A stretch of DNA of 9,406 nt from an uncultured Solimonas sp. (GCA_946478985.1 CAMLDZ010000118.1:1-9406); one strand, 5' to 3'. Shown: positions 1 through 6,416, counted from the stretch's first letter. Made by a program: numbers and translations. The notes: generated from the sequence alone by a model not told the origin.

Positions 1-28
1 GCCTTGCCTGGCCGCAAAGCGGGTGGCA

Positions 29-61
29 TCACAGCGGCGGCCATAGCGTTAACAGACCCTA
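29..61 (-). repeat. Left copy of a 33-base inverted repeat, probable insertion-sequence end
   Basis: Read on the minus strand this is TAGGG-TCTGTTAACGCTATGG followed by CCGCCGCTGTGA. It matches the right-edge copy at 9366-9398 in 32 of 33 positions, in opposite orientation; the only difference is T versus C after the GGG. Past base 29 (outward) the two edges stop matching. That is expected if one copy is the left end and the other the right end of an insertion sequence whose body lies outside the window. A TA dinucleotide sits at the tip of both copies, so a TA-containing target is plausible. The tip lies about five bases after the lysR stop. I do not recognise the element family, and bases 1-28 hold no gene I can support. 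Confidence 0.7.
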
Positions 62-65
62 ACCT

Positions 66-1013
66 TCAGCCGCCACTGGCGTCCGGCAGCGCGGTCTCGC
101 CGGCCGCCAGCACCCGCTCGCACAGCTTGCCGGTCTGCTCGCGGATGATCGCCGCCAGCCGCCCGGCACCGCGGCCGGGGTAGTCGCGATCGGCAAACAC
201 CAGATACAGCTCGATGAATCGCTCCGCGTCTTCCTGCATCGGCAGCGGCTGGAGCGCGCCGCTGCGCAGCTCGTCGTGGATCGTGTGCTCGGCGTACCAA
301 GCGAAGCCGAGGCCGAGCTTGGCGGCGGCGATCGAGGTGGCCTTGTTGGAGACGGTCCAGCGCTGACTGGCGCCCAGCCAGGCGCCGGAGTCGCGTACGC
401 GGCTGTGCGCGGAATCGCGCACCACCAGCTGGCGGTACGGACGCAGATCGCGATGCGTCAGCGTGCGGCCCAGCTTGTGCAGCGGATGTTCGGGGTGCGC
501 GGCAGCGACGAAGCGCACGCGCATCAGCGCGTCGCCATAGAAGCCGGCGGGAATGTGGCTGGCGATGGCGAAATCGACCTTGTGCTCCAGCAGTGCCTCG
601 TCGGTGCCGCCGAGCACCGTCTCGTACAGCTGCAGCCGCGTCTCCGGATGCTCGACGGAAAACCGCTCGCAGCAGCGCAGCAGCAGCCAGGTCGGGTAGA
701 CGATCTCGACGGCGATGTTGATCTCCGCCTCCCAGCCCTGCGACAGCCCTTCGGCGCCGCGCTCCAGCGCCAGCGCTTCGGACAGCAGGGTCTGCGCGCG
801 GCGATACAGTACCTCGCCTTCGCGTGTCAGCTGCGCCTTGCGGCCGCGGATCTCGAACACCTTCAGGCCCAGCAGGCGCTCGATCTTCTGCACCGCGTAA
901 GTCACGGTGGACTGCGTCTTGTGCAGCGCCTCGGCAGCCTGCGCGTAGCCGCCGGCCTCGATGACGGCGGTCAGCGCGCGCCACTGGTCCAGACTGATCT
1001 TGGGGTGGGCCAT
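66..1013 (-). CDS. LysR-family transcriptional regulator
   Basis: This is a DNA-binding regulator of 315 residues, the usual length for LysR proteins. Residues 6-66 form the N-terminal winged helix-turn-helix. The recognition region AQAAEALHKTQSTVTYAVQK (24-43) is the standard LysR pattern, followed by the LFE-like KVFEIRGRKAQLT segment. Residues from about 95 to 300 form the periplasmic-binding-protein-like effector domain. The gene is divergent from azoR-doxX-pirin across 113 bases, so it is probably their regulator and its own. The ATG at 1013 is the only sensible start: an in-frame stop lies seven codons upstream, and the HTH begins almost at once. There is no Shine-Dalgarno sequence before it; the dyad operator sits two bases upstream, so translation may be from a leaderless or very short-leader mRNA. 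The effector is not predictable, though a quinone or electrophile is plausible from the neighbours. Confidence 0.93.
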   Translation of the reverse strand: MAHPKISLDQWRALTAVIEAGGYAQAAEALHKTQSTVTYAVQKIERLLGLKVFEIRGRKAQLTREGEVLYRRAQTLLSEALALERGAEGLSQGWEAEINIAVEIVYPTWLLLRCCERFSVEHPETRLQLYETVLGGTDEALLEHKVDFAIASHIPAGFYGDALMRVRFVAAAHPEHPLHKLGRTLTHRDLRPYRQLVVRDSAHSRVRDSGAWLGASQRWTVSNKATSIAAAKLGLGFAWYAEHTIHDELRSGALQPLPMQEDAERFIELYLVFADRDYPGRGAGRLAAIIREQTGKLCERVLAAGETALPDASGG

Positions 1014-1014
1014 T

Positions 1015-1029
1015 ATCGAATCATTCGAT
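1015..1029. promoter_or_regulatory. LysR operator: perfect dyad with T-N11-A spacing
   Basis: ATCGAATCATTCGAT is a perfect inverted repeat with 7-base arms and one central base. T1016 and A1028 give the T-N11-A spacing of a classical LysR box. It lies two bases upstream of the lysR start. Its centre (1022) is about 65 bases before the transcription start inferred from the candidate azoR promoter, which is the usual position of the LysR recognition site. A third copy of the half-site ATCGAAT is at 1058-1064. Confidence 0.65.
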
Positions 1030-1051
1030 TGTTATGGCCGATAAATTGCGC

Positions 1052-1080
1052 TTTTTAATCGAATCCTGCAATCGTTAAAT
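1052..1080 (+). promoter_or_regulatory. Candidate azoR operon promoter with activation site
   Basis: A weak -35-like TTTTTA (1052-1057) is followed after 17 bases by TTAAAT (1075-1080) as a -10. The spacer holds another half-site ATCGAAT (1058-1064), and T1059 and A1071 again give T-N11-A. A poor -35 overlapped by a second LysR half-site is what a LysR-activated promoter typically looks like. This AT-rich patch stands out in an otherwise GC-rich window. The hexamers were assigned by eye. Confidence 0.45.
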
Positions 1081-1126
1081 AGCCGCACTTCCTCTACACC
1101 CCGCCTCGCGCGACAGGAGAACGGCA

Positions 1127-1729
1127 ATGACCACCCTGCTACAGATCAAGACCAGCGTTTTCTCGGACAACGGCAATTCCAGCAAGCTCGCCAACGACTT
1201 CGTCGCCGAATGGCAGAAGCGCCATCCGCACGGCCGCGTCGTCGTCCGCGACATCGGCGCCCAGCCGGTGGCACACCTGTCCGCCGAACGCGTGCAGGCG
1301 TTCTTCACGCCGCCGGAGCAGCGCACGGCCGAACAGCAGGCGCACGCCAGCGCCAGCGATGAATTGATCGAGGAGCTGAAGGCGGCCGATGTCGTCGTGC
1401 TCGGCCTGCCGCTCTACAACTTCGGCGTGCCATCGACGCTGAAGGCCTACTTCGATCATCTGGCGCGCGCCGGTGTCAGCTTCCGCTACACCGCCAACGG
1501 CCCGGAAGGCCTGCTCGGCGACCGCAAGACCTACATCTTCGCGGCGCGTGGCGGCCTGTATCACGGCACGCCGGCGGATACGCAGACGCCGTTCGTGACC
1601 ACCTTCCTCAACTTCATCGGCATCCGCGACATCGAGTTCGTCTACGCCGAAGGTCTCAACCTCGGCGAGCAGCAGAAGCGCGAGTCGCTGGCACGCGCCG
1701 GGCAGGAAATCGAACGTCTGGCCGCGTAA
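1127..1729 (+). CDS. azoR: FMN-dependent NADH:quinone / azo reductase
   Basis: The product is a 200-residue flavodoxin-fold cytoplasmic enzyme of the AzoR family, which reduces quinones to hydroquinones (and azo dyes) by two-electron transfer from NADH through FMN. It is collinear over its full length with E. coli AzoR. Landmarks are the N-terminal strand and phosphate-binding loop (LQIKTSVFSDNGNSSKLA), the flavin-contacting PLYNF (95-99), the RAGVSFRYTANGPEGLL block (114-130), the ARGG loop (140-143) and FIGIRDIEFVYAEG (163-176). The ATG at 1127 is preceded by AGGAG at 1115-1119, seven bases away. It is the first gene of an operon with doxX and pirin, divergent from lysR. Quinone detoxification in response to electrophile stress is the likely role, but the physiological substrate is not shown. 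Confidence 0.94.
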   Translation: MTTLLQIKTSVFSDNGNSSKLANDFVAEWQKRHPHGRVVVRDIGAQPVAHLSAERVQAFFTPPEQRTAEQQAHASASDELIEELKAADVVVLGLPLYNFGVPSTLKAYFDHLARAGVSFRYTANGPEGLLGDRKTYIFAARGGLYHGTPADTQTPFVTTFLNFIGIRDIEFVYAEGLNLGEQQKRESLARAGQEIERLAA

Positions 1730-1742
1730 TCGCGCGGCCTTT
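1720..1742 (+). terminator. Hairpin at the azoR stop codon, possible attenuator
   Basis: GGCCGCG (1720-1726) pairs with CGCGGCC (1733-1739) around a 6-base loop that contains most of the azoR TAA stop, and is followed by TTT. The stem is GC-rich but the T-run is short. Since doxX follows only 37 bases after azoR, this could be a leaky terminator or 3'-end stabiliser inside the operon, giving more azoR than doxX-pirin mRNA. Confidence 0.35.
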
Positions 1743-1766
1743 CACCTTCACTCAGGGAGCAGGACC

Positions 1767-2159
1767 ATGGACAAGCTTTTCGACACCCTCAAGCCGTACA
1801 GCGCGCTGGCCGGACGCGTGCTGATCGCCGCGATCTTCGTGATCGCCGGCTGGACCAAGATCGGCGGCTATGCCGGCACCCAGGCCTACATGGCGTCCGC
1901 CGGCGTGCCCGGCGCGCTGCTGCCGCTGGTGATCCTGCTCGAACTGGGCGGCGGCCTGGCGATCGTCGCCGGCCTGTTCACGCGGCCGGTGGCGTTGCTG
2001 ATGGCCGGCTTCAGCATCGCCTCCGGCCTGCTGTTCCACAACACGCCGGACCAGCAGATCATGCTGATGAAGAATCTGGCACTGGCCGGCGGCTTCCTGT
2101 TCCTGGTCGCGCACGGCGCCGGCACCCTGAGCCTGGACGCCCTGCGTCGCAAGTCGTAA
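1767..2159 (+). CDS. DoxX-family inner membrane protein
   Basis: This is a 130-residue integral membrane protein with four predicted transmembrane helices at roughly 12-30, 49-69, 74-90 and 99-116. The pattern of R17 and the GWTKI turn in helix 1, the ELGGGLAIVAGLFTRP block (59-74) with its buried glutamate, and the polar loop before helix 4 is typical of DoxX/YphA-like proteins. The family is widespread and often sits beside quinone-linked or thiol-stress genes, but its biochemical role is poorly defined. GGGAG at 1755-1759 supports the ATG at 1767. It lies between azoR and the pirin gene with short gaps (37 and 43 bases), consistent with one transcript. A role in membrane quinone or redox stress is inference from neighbours. 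Confidence 0.88.
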   Translation: MDKLFDTLKPYSALAGRVLIAAIFVIAGWTKIGGYAGTQAYMASAGVPGALLPLVILLELGGGLAIVAGLFTRPVALLMAGFSIASGLLFHNTPDQQIMLMKNLALAGGFLFLVAHGAGTLSLDALRRKS

Positions 2160-2202
2160 GCGGCCCCGGATTTACCAGATCAACTCTCACGGAGATCAAG
2201 CC

Positions 2203-3066
2203 ATGAGCAACATCCGCGCCCTGCGTCACGTGATCCCGTCGATCCCGACCAGCGACGGCGCCGGCGTGCAACTGCGCCGCAGCATCGGCAGCCGCCGCGG
2301 GCTCTACATCGATCCGTTCCTGATGCTCGACGAGTTCTACTCGGACAATCCGGATGACTACCTCGCCGGCTTTCCCGCGCACCCGCATCGCGGCTTCGAG
2401 ACGGTGACTTACATGCTCGACGGCCACATGCAGCACCGCGACCACCTCGGCAATACCGGCGATCTGGCGCCCGGCAGCGTGCAGTGGATGACTGCCGCGC
2501 GCGGCATCATCCACTCCGAGATGCCGCAGCAGAGCGCCGGCCGCATGCGCGGCTTCCAGTTGTGGATCAACCTGCCGGCCCGCGAGAAGATGAAGCCGGC
2601 GAGCTACCGCGACATTCCGGCGGCGCAGGTGCCGGGCGTAACGCTCGCCAACGGCGGCAGCGTGCGCGTCATCGCCGGCACGCTGGAGCAGGATGGCCAG
2701 CGCGTCGACGGCCCGATCAGCCCGGCCGCAGCGCCGTTGTCGACCGCGCCGCTGTACTTCGACGTCGAGCTGCCGGCCGGCGCCCGCTTCACGCAGGCGC
2801 TGCCGGATGCGCGCAACGCCTTCGCCTACGTCTACGAGGGCGAGGCAACGATCGCCGGCCAGATGCTGCCGCACCGCGCCGCGGGCGTGCTCGCCGCCGG
2901 CGACACCGTGCAGATCGACGCCGGCCCGCAGGGCGTGCGCTTGCTGCTGCTGGCGGCGACGCCGCTGCACGAGCCGGTCGTGCAGTACGGACCTTTCGTG
3001 ATGAACACGCGCGAGGAGATCGAGCAGGCGATCGCCGATTACCAGAGCGGCCGGCTGGCCGCCTGA
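2203..3066 (+). CDS. Pirin-family bicupin protein (quercetinase-like)
   Basis: This is a 287-residue, two-cupin cytoplasmic protein of the pirin family. The N-terminal cupin carries all four metal ligands expected from human pirin and E. coli YhhW: H60 and H62 in FPAHPHRGFETVTYMLDG, and H104 and E106 in GIIHSEMP. Residues 117-125 (GFQLWINLP) and the C-terminal cupin (about 180-270), ending in GPFVMNTREEIEQAIADYQ, are also family hallmarks. Bacterial pirins can act as quercetin 2,3-dioxygenases or as redox-sensitive binding partners. With azoR next door, oxidation of a flavonoid or quinone-like compound is plausible. GGAG at 2191-2194, eight bases before the ATG, supports the start. The stop is one base from the stop of the convergent hydrolase gene. 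Confidence 0.94.
   Translation: MSNIRALRHVIPSIPTSDGAGVQLRRSIGSRRGLYIDPFLMLDEFYSDNPDDYLAGFPAHPHRGFETVTYMLDGHMQHRDHLGNTGDLAPGSVQWMTAARGIIHSEMPQQSAGRMRGFQLWINLPAREKMKPASYRDIPAAQVPGVTLANGGSVRVIAGTLEQDGQRVDGPISPAAAPLSTAPLYFDVELPAGARFTQALPDARNAFAYVYEGEATIAGQMLPHRAAGVLAAGDTVQIDAGPQGVRLLLLAATPLHEPVVQYGPFVMNTREEIEQAIADYQSGRLAA
3047..3062. terminator. Weak hairpin at the convergent pirin / hydrolase stops
   Basis: GCGGCC (3047-3052) and GGCCGC (3057-3062) form a 6-bp stem with a 4-base loop, just before the pirin stop. There is no T-run on either side, and the sequence is coding. It is the only hairpin I see at this convergent junction, so it may help transcription end, but it could equally be chance in GC-rich codons. 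Confidence 0.2.
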
Positions 3067-3067
3067 A

Positions 3068-3892
3068 TCAGCGCCCGCAGGGCAGCCGCAGGATCGCGTC
3101 GAGCACGACCTGCGGCTGCTTCCACAACACGAAGTGGTCGGCGTCCGGCAGGCGCTCGATCTGCAGCCAGGCCGACGGCGCGCGCGCCTGCAGGTAGTCG
3201 GCGGTACGCGGATCGACCAGGCTGTCGCGACCGCCCTGGATCGCGATCATCGGCACGCGCAGCCGCGGCCAGGCGGTGTCCAGCACGCGCAGTTGCTGTT
3301 GCAGCACCATGATCTCGTCGTTGGACCACAGCAGCGGCGCCGGCACCAGCCAGCGGCCGAGCCAGGTGGTACCGAAGCGGTTGTACCAGCGCGGTGCTTC
3401 CAGTTCCGGAGCAACCGAGCCGGCCACCATCACGACGCCACAGACCTTCTCCGGATGCTCGATCGCCATCCACGCCACCAGCGGCCCGCCGAGCGAATGC
3501 CCGACCAATATGGCGCGCTGGCCGTCCGGGATCAGCGCCGCCAGCAGCTCGGCCTGCGCGTGCAGATCGGCGACGACCTGGCCGGGACCCGACTCGCCAT
3601 AGCCCGGCCGATCCACCGCCCATAGCGGCCCGTACGCCGCCAGCGCCGGCGCATCGAGATACCGCGCCCAGTTCTCCCAGACGCCGGGCGAGCCGTGCAC
3701 GAAGAGGATCGGCCGCAGGCCGTCGCGCTGCATCTCGGCCAGCCGCAGCCGGCGATCGCCGGCCTCCTGGACGATCAGCCGGGGTCGCGGCGGCTGCGGA
3801 TAGAGCTCCTCCAGCGAGCCCTGCGGGAACGGCGCCGCGCAGGCTTGCAGCAGCGCGAGCAAAAGCAGCGCGGCACGCCGGGCCTTCATCAT
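3068..3892 (-). CDS. Alpha/beta hydrolase, predicted lipoprotein
   Basis: The product is a 274-residue serine hydrolase. Starting from the paired ATGs at 3892/3889, the N-terminus reads MMKARRAALLLLALLQAC: positive charges, a hydrophobic core and a lipobox ending at C18. Residue +2 is alanine, so an outer-membrane lipoprotein is likely. Catalytic landmarks are the oxyanion-hole HGSPG (66-70), nucleophile elbow GHSLGG with S133, an acid at D223 or D227 (GGRDSLVDP), and H253 in DADHFVLW. The reading frame stays open to 3949, but those 19 extra residues would bury the signal peptide, so I reject the longer start. The Shine-Dalgarno signal is weak. Esterase, lipase or epoxide-hydrolase-like activity are all possible; the substrate is unknown. 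It is divergent from the acyl-CoA dehydrogenase, hinting at lipid or ester metabolism. Confidence 0.87.
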   Translation of the reverse strand: MMKARRAALLLLALLQACAAPFPQGSLEELYPQPPRPRLIVQEAGDRRLRLAEMQRDGLRPILFVHGSPGVWENWARYLDAPALAAYGPLWAVDRPGYGESGPGQVVADLHAQAELLAALIPDGQRAILVGHSLGGPLVAWMAIEHPEKVCGVVMVAGSVAPELEAPRWYNRFGTTWLGRWLVPAPLLWSNDEIMVLQQQLRVLDTAWPRLRVPMIAIQGGRDSLVDPRTADYLQARAPSAWLQIERLPDADHFVLWKQPQVVLDAILRLPCGR

Positions 3893-3953
3893 CCCTGCAC
3901 TCGCCGTACGGACACTGCCCGACTGCGGCACGGCGGCTGCGAGCCGCAAAAAA

Positions 3954-3969
3954 CATACGCTAGAGTATG
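3954..3969. promoter_or_regulatory. Palindromic candidate operator between hydrolase and acyl-CoA dehydrogenase
   Basis: CATACGCTAGAGTATG is a 16-base dyad with one mismatched pair (5-base arms CATAC/GTATG and a CTAG centre). It lies in the 143-base divergent gap and overlaps a -10-like TAGAGT (3961-3966) reading toward the dehydrogenase. Size and shape fit a TetR-type repressor site, which would be usual for fatty-acid genes, but no regulator gene is nearby. The rest of the gap holds a T-rich leader and the dehydrogenase ribosome binding site. Confidence 0.4.
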
Positions 3970-4025
3970 GACGCTCACATTCAGGCGCGCCGCTGGCGCA
4001 CTTCTCCGTCTTTTGGCAGTTTTTT

Positions 4026-4030
4026 GGAGG
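4026..4030 (+). promoter_or_regulatory. Ribosome binding site fixing the acyl-CoA dehydrogenase start
   Basis: GGAGG lies five bases before the ATG at 4036. It decides this start over the in-frame ATG at 3967, which has no such site, falls inside the palindrome, and would add 23 residues not typical of the family. Confidence 0.85.
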
Positions 4031-4035
4031 TTTCC

Positions 4036-5832
4036 ATGCCGAGTTATACCCCGCCGCTGCGCGATATCCAGTTCGTCCTGCACGAGCTGCTGCAGGTCGA
4101 AGCCGCGTTCCGCGAACTGCCGCCGCACGCCGATCTCGACCGCGAGACCATCGATTCGATCGCCGAAGAAGCCGGCAAGTTCGCCGCCGGCGTGCTGGCG
4201 CCGCTGAACGCGTCCGGCGACGCCGAAGGCTGCACCTATGTCGGTGACGGCGTGGTGAAGGCCCCCGCGGGCTTCCGCGAAGCCTACCAGCAGTATTGCG
4301 AGCAGGGCTGGCCGGCGCTGTCCTGCGATCCGGACTTCGGCGGCCAGGGTCTGCCGGAGCTGATCAACAACGTGCTGTACGAGATGCTCAACTCGGCCAA
4401 CCAGGCCTGGACCATGTACCCGGGCCTGACGCACGGCGCCTACGCCGCGCTCTCGGCCGTCGGCTCGGCCGAACTCAAGCGCGTCTACCTGCCGAAGATC
4501 GTCTCGGGCGAATGGACCGGCACCATGTGCCTGACCGAGCCGCATTGCGGCACCGACCTGGGCATGCTGCGCAGCAAGGCCGAGCCGCGCGGCGACGGCA
4601 GCTACGCGATCAGCGGCACCAAGATCTTCATCTCGTCCGGCGAGCACGACCTGTCCGCCAACATCTGTCACCTGGTGCTGGCGCGGCTGCCGGATGCACC
4701 GGCCGGCACCAAGGGCATCTCGCTGTTCCTGGTGCCCAAGTTCATTCCGGATGCGCAGGGGGCGCCCGGCGCGCGCAACGCCATCAAGTGCGGCTCGATC
4801 GAGCACAAGATGGGCATCCACGGCAACGCCACCTGCGTGATGAACCTCGACGGCGCGCAGGGCTGGCTGGTCGGCGAAGAGAACAAGGGCATGGCGGCGA
4901 TGTTCATCATGATGAACGGCGCGCGCCTGGGCGTCGGCATGCAGTCGCTGGGCCTGGGCGAGGTGGCGTACCAGAACTCGCTGGCCTACGCGAAGGACCG
5001 CCTGCAGTCGCGCTCGCTGACCGGCCCCAAGCGCAAGGACAAGCCGGCGGACCCGATCATCGTCCACCCCGACGTGCGCCGCATGCTGCTGACGCAGAAG
5101 GCCTACACCGAAGGCGCGCGCGCGCTGTGCTACTGGGTCGGCCTGATGATCGACCAGCAGCACAAGCATCCGGACGCTGCGGTGCAGGAACACGCCGCCG
5201 AGCTGGTCGAGCTGCTGACGCCGATCGTCAAGGCCTTCATCACCGACAACACCTTCGAATCCACCAACCACGCGATGCAGGTGTTCGGCGGCCACGGCTT
5301 CATCAGGGAATGGGGCATGGAGCAGTTCGTCCGCGATGCCCGCATCAACCTGATCTACGAAGGCACCAACACCATCCAGTCGCTCGACCTGATCGGCCGC
5401 AAGGTGCTGGCCGACGGCGGCGCGCGGCTCAAGCGCTTCGGCGCCGTGGTGCAGGCGTTTGCAGAAAGCCAGCAGGCGCGGCCGGAGATGGCGGAGTTCC
5501 TCAAGCCGCTGGGCGACGTCGGCAAGCTGGTGGTCGAGCTGACCGCCGAGATCGGCAAGCGTGCGCAGGCCAATCCGGACGAGATGGGCGCGGCGGCCGT
5601 GCCGTACCTGCGCGTCGTCGGCCATCTGGTCTACGGCTACCTGTGGTCGCGGATGGCAGCGCTGGCGCTCGAACGGCTTGCCGCCGGTGGCGAGGGCGCC
5701 GACTTCTACACCGCCAAGCTGGCCACCGCGCGCTTCTACTTCGCAAAGCTGCTGCCGGAGGCCTTCCACCAGCGCCGGCTGGCATTGAACGGCAGCCAAA
5801 CCCTGATGGCGCTCGACGAAGCGCTTTTCTGA
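4036..5832 (+). CDS. Acyl-CoA dehydrogenase, DmdC/FadE-like long form
   Basis: This 598-residue FAD enzyme introduces the alpha-beta double bond in acyl-CoA thioesters. The start MPSYTPPLRDIQFVLHE and the length of about 600 residues mark the long subfamily that includes DmdC (3-methylmercaptopropionyl-CoA dehydrogenase) and several FadE-like enzymes. Ordered parts are the helical N-domain (about 35-160), the CLTEPHCGTDLG flavin/substrate block (165-176), the beta domain to about 285, the C-terminal helical domain with FGGHGFIREWGMEQ (417-430), and the catalytic base E442 in IYEGTNTIQ. An extra C-terminal domain (about 470-598) is typical of this group. It stands alone on the plus strand with its own terminator. 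Substrate cannot be told from sequence; DMSP breakdown should not be assumed, as most homologues act on ordinary fatty acyl-CoAs. Confidence 0.93.
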   Translation: MPSYTPPLRDIQFVLHELLQVEAAFRELPPHADLDRETIDSIAEEAGKFAAGVLAPLNASGDAEGCTYVGDGVVKAPAGFREAYQQYCEQGWPALSCDPDFGGQGLPELINNVLYEMLNSANQAWTMYPGLTHGAYAALSAVGSAELKRVYLPKIVSGEWTGTMCLTEPHCGTDLGMLRSKAEPRGDGSYAISGTKIFISSGEHDLSANICHLVLARLPDAPAGTKGISLFLVPKFIPDAQGAPGARNAIKCGSIEHKMGIHGNATCVMNLDGAQGWLVGEENKGMAAMFIMMNGARLGVGMQSLGLGEVAYQNSLAYAKDRLQSRSLTGPKRKDKPADPIIVHPDVRRMLLTQKAYTEGARALCYWVGLMIDQQHKHPDAAVQEHAAELVELLTPIVKAFITDNTFESTNHAMQVFGGHGFIREWGMEQFVRDARINLIYEGTNTIQSLDLIGRKVLADGGARLKRFGAVVQAFAESQQARPEMAEFLKPLGDVGKLVVELTAEIGKRAQANPDEMGAAAVPYLRVVGHLVYGYLWSRMAALALERLAAGGEGADFYTAKLATARFYFAKLLPEAFHQRRLALNGSQTLMALDEALF

Positions 5833-5833
5833 G

Positions 5834-5888
5834 GCCGCCGCGGATATCGGCGGCGCAGACGAGAAGGCCGGGCATCGCCCGGCCTTCT
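5834..5888. terminator. Bidirectional terminator with two hairpins
   Basis: The main hairpin has a perfect 12-bp stem, 5862-5873 with 5877-5888, and a 3-base loop (ATC). The motif is AGAAGGCCGGGC paired with its complement. A smaller 7-bp hairpin (5834-5840 with 5848-5854) precedes it directly after the dehydrogenase stop. The T-runs are short, but the site lies between two converging genes (dehydrogenase and DUF3429), so it probably serves both. Confidence 0.75.
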
Positions 5889-5904
5889 TGCTACAGGCGG
5901 CGCC

Positions 5905-6339
5905 TCAGACGTGCAGCGCGATGCGCCAGCTGATCGCGATGAACACGCCCACCGTCAGCGTGATGCGCAGGCTCAGGTAGCTGCTCATCGGGTCCAGCGT
6001 GCGTTCGCGCCAGATCTCGGCGAGCGCCAGCAGCAGGAACACGCCGGCCAGCGCCCATAGCGCCGATGAGAACGGCAACAGCATCGCCAGCCAGGCCAGC
6101 GCGACCAGCACCGCCGACAGCAGGATGCCGAACAGACCCGCGGGATTTTCCGCGACCACCAGCGCCAGACCCCAGAAGCTGCCGGCCATGAAGGCGGCGA
6201 TCATCGCGCCCCACAGCAGCCAGGCCTGATCGAGCGCCGGCGGCGCGGTCTGCGGCCAGAATGTCAGCCACACAGGACCTGCGAAGAACGGCAGCAGGCC
6301 CGCGTATCCCAGCACGAACAGCAGGCGCGGAAGCTTCAT
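5905..6339 (-). CDS. DUF3429 family membrane protein
   Basis: This is a 144-residue inner membrane protein of unknown function with five predicted helices at about 5-27, 39-60, 69-89, 92-109 and 123-140. The pattern LGYAGLLPFFAG near the N-terminus, GAMIAAFMAGSFWGLAL (44-60), and a C-terminal helix with YLSLRITLTV matches DUF3429 proteins of proteobacteria in length and layout. No catalytic residues are evident. The ATG at 6339 has only a weak Shine-Dalgarno match. Hairpin terminators on both sides make it a single-gene transcript, apparently unrelated in function to its neighbours. Confidence 0.8.
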   Translation of the reverse strand: MKLPRLLFVLGYAGLLPFFAGPVWLTFWPQTAPPALDQAWLLWGAMIAAFMAGSFWGLALVVAENPAGLFGILLSAVLVALAWLAMLLPFSSALWALAGVFLLLALAEIWRERTLDPMSSYLSLRITLTVGVFIAISWRIALHV

Positions 6340-6378
6340 GGCGGTCCGGATCAGGGCAATGCGGACAGCCTAAACGAA

Positions 6379-6416
6379 CGCAGCCCCGCGCGGCAGTCAG
6401 GCCGTGCGGGGCTGCG
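6379..6416. terminator. Strong hairpin terminator after the ferritin-like gene
   Basis: A 16-bp stem (6379-6394 with 6401-6416; one G-U wobble on the plus-strand transcript) encloses a 6-base loop. The core is CGCAGCCCCGC with its complement. On the minus strand it follows the ferritin-like stop by 19 bases and leads into TTCGTTTAGG, so it most likely ends that transcript before the DUF3429 gene. Confidence 0.75.

Noticed and set aside
276..1058. 260-codon plus-strand frame opposite lysR
   Set aside because: It is antisense to a complete LysR gene, has no domain and crosses the operator region; a codon-bias shadow.
3893..3949. Longer N-terminus for the alpha/beta hydrolase
   Set aside because: It would hide a well-formed lipoprotein signal peptide behind 19 residues; the ATG pair at 3892/3889 is preferred.
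3967..4035. Upstream ATG extending the acyl-CoA dehydrogenase by 23 residues
   Set aside because: No ribosome site precedes it, it lies inside the palindrome, and GGAGG with the family-typical MPSYTPPLRD start supports 4036.
3889..5799. A 636-codon open frame on the minus strand, opposite the acyl-CoA dehydrogenase
   Set aside because: Its predicted protein is low-complexity (rich in R, A, H, Q, V), matches no family, and mirrors a strongly conserved enzyme. Long antisense frames are normal in GC-rich genes.
4036..5832. Calling the acyl-CoA dehydrogenase a true DMSP-pathway DmdC
   Set aside because: No dmdA, dmdB or dmdD is present, and this long subfamily includes many enzymes for ordinary acyl-CoAs.
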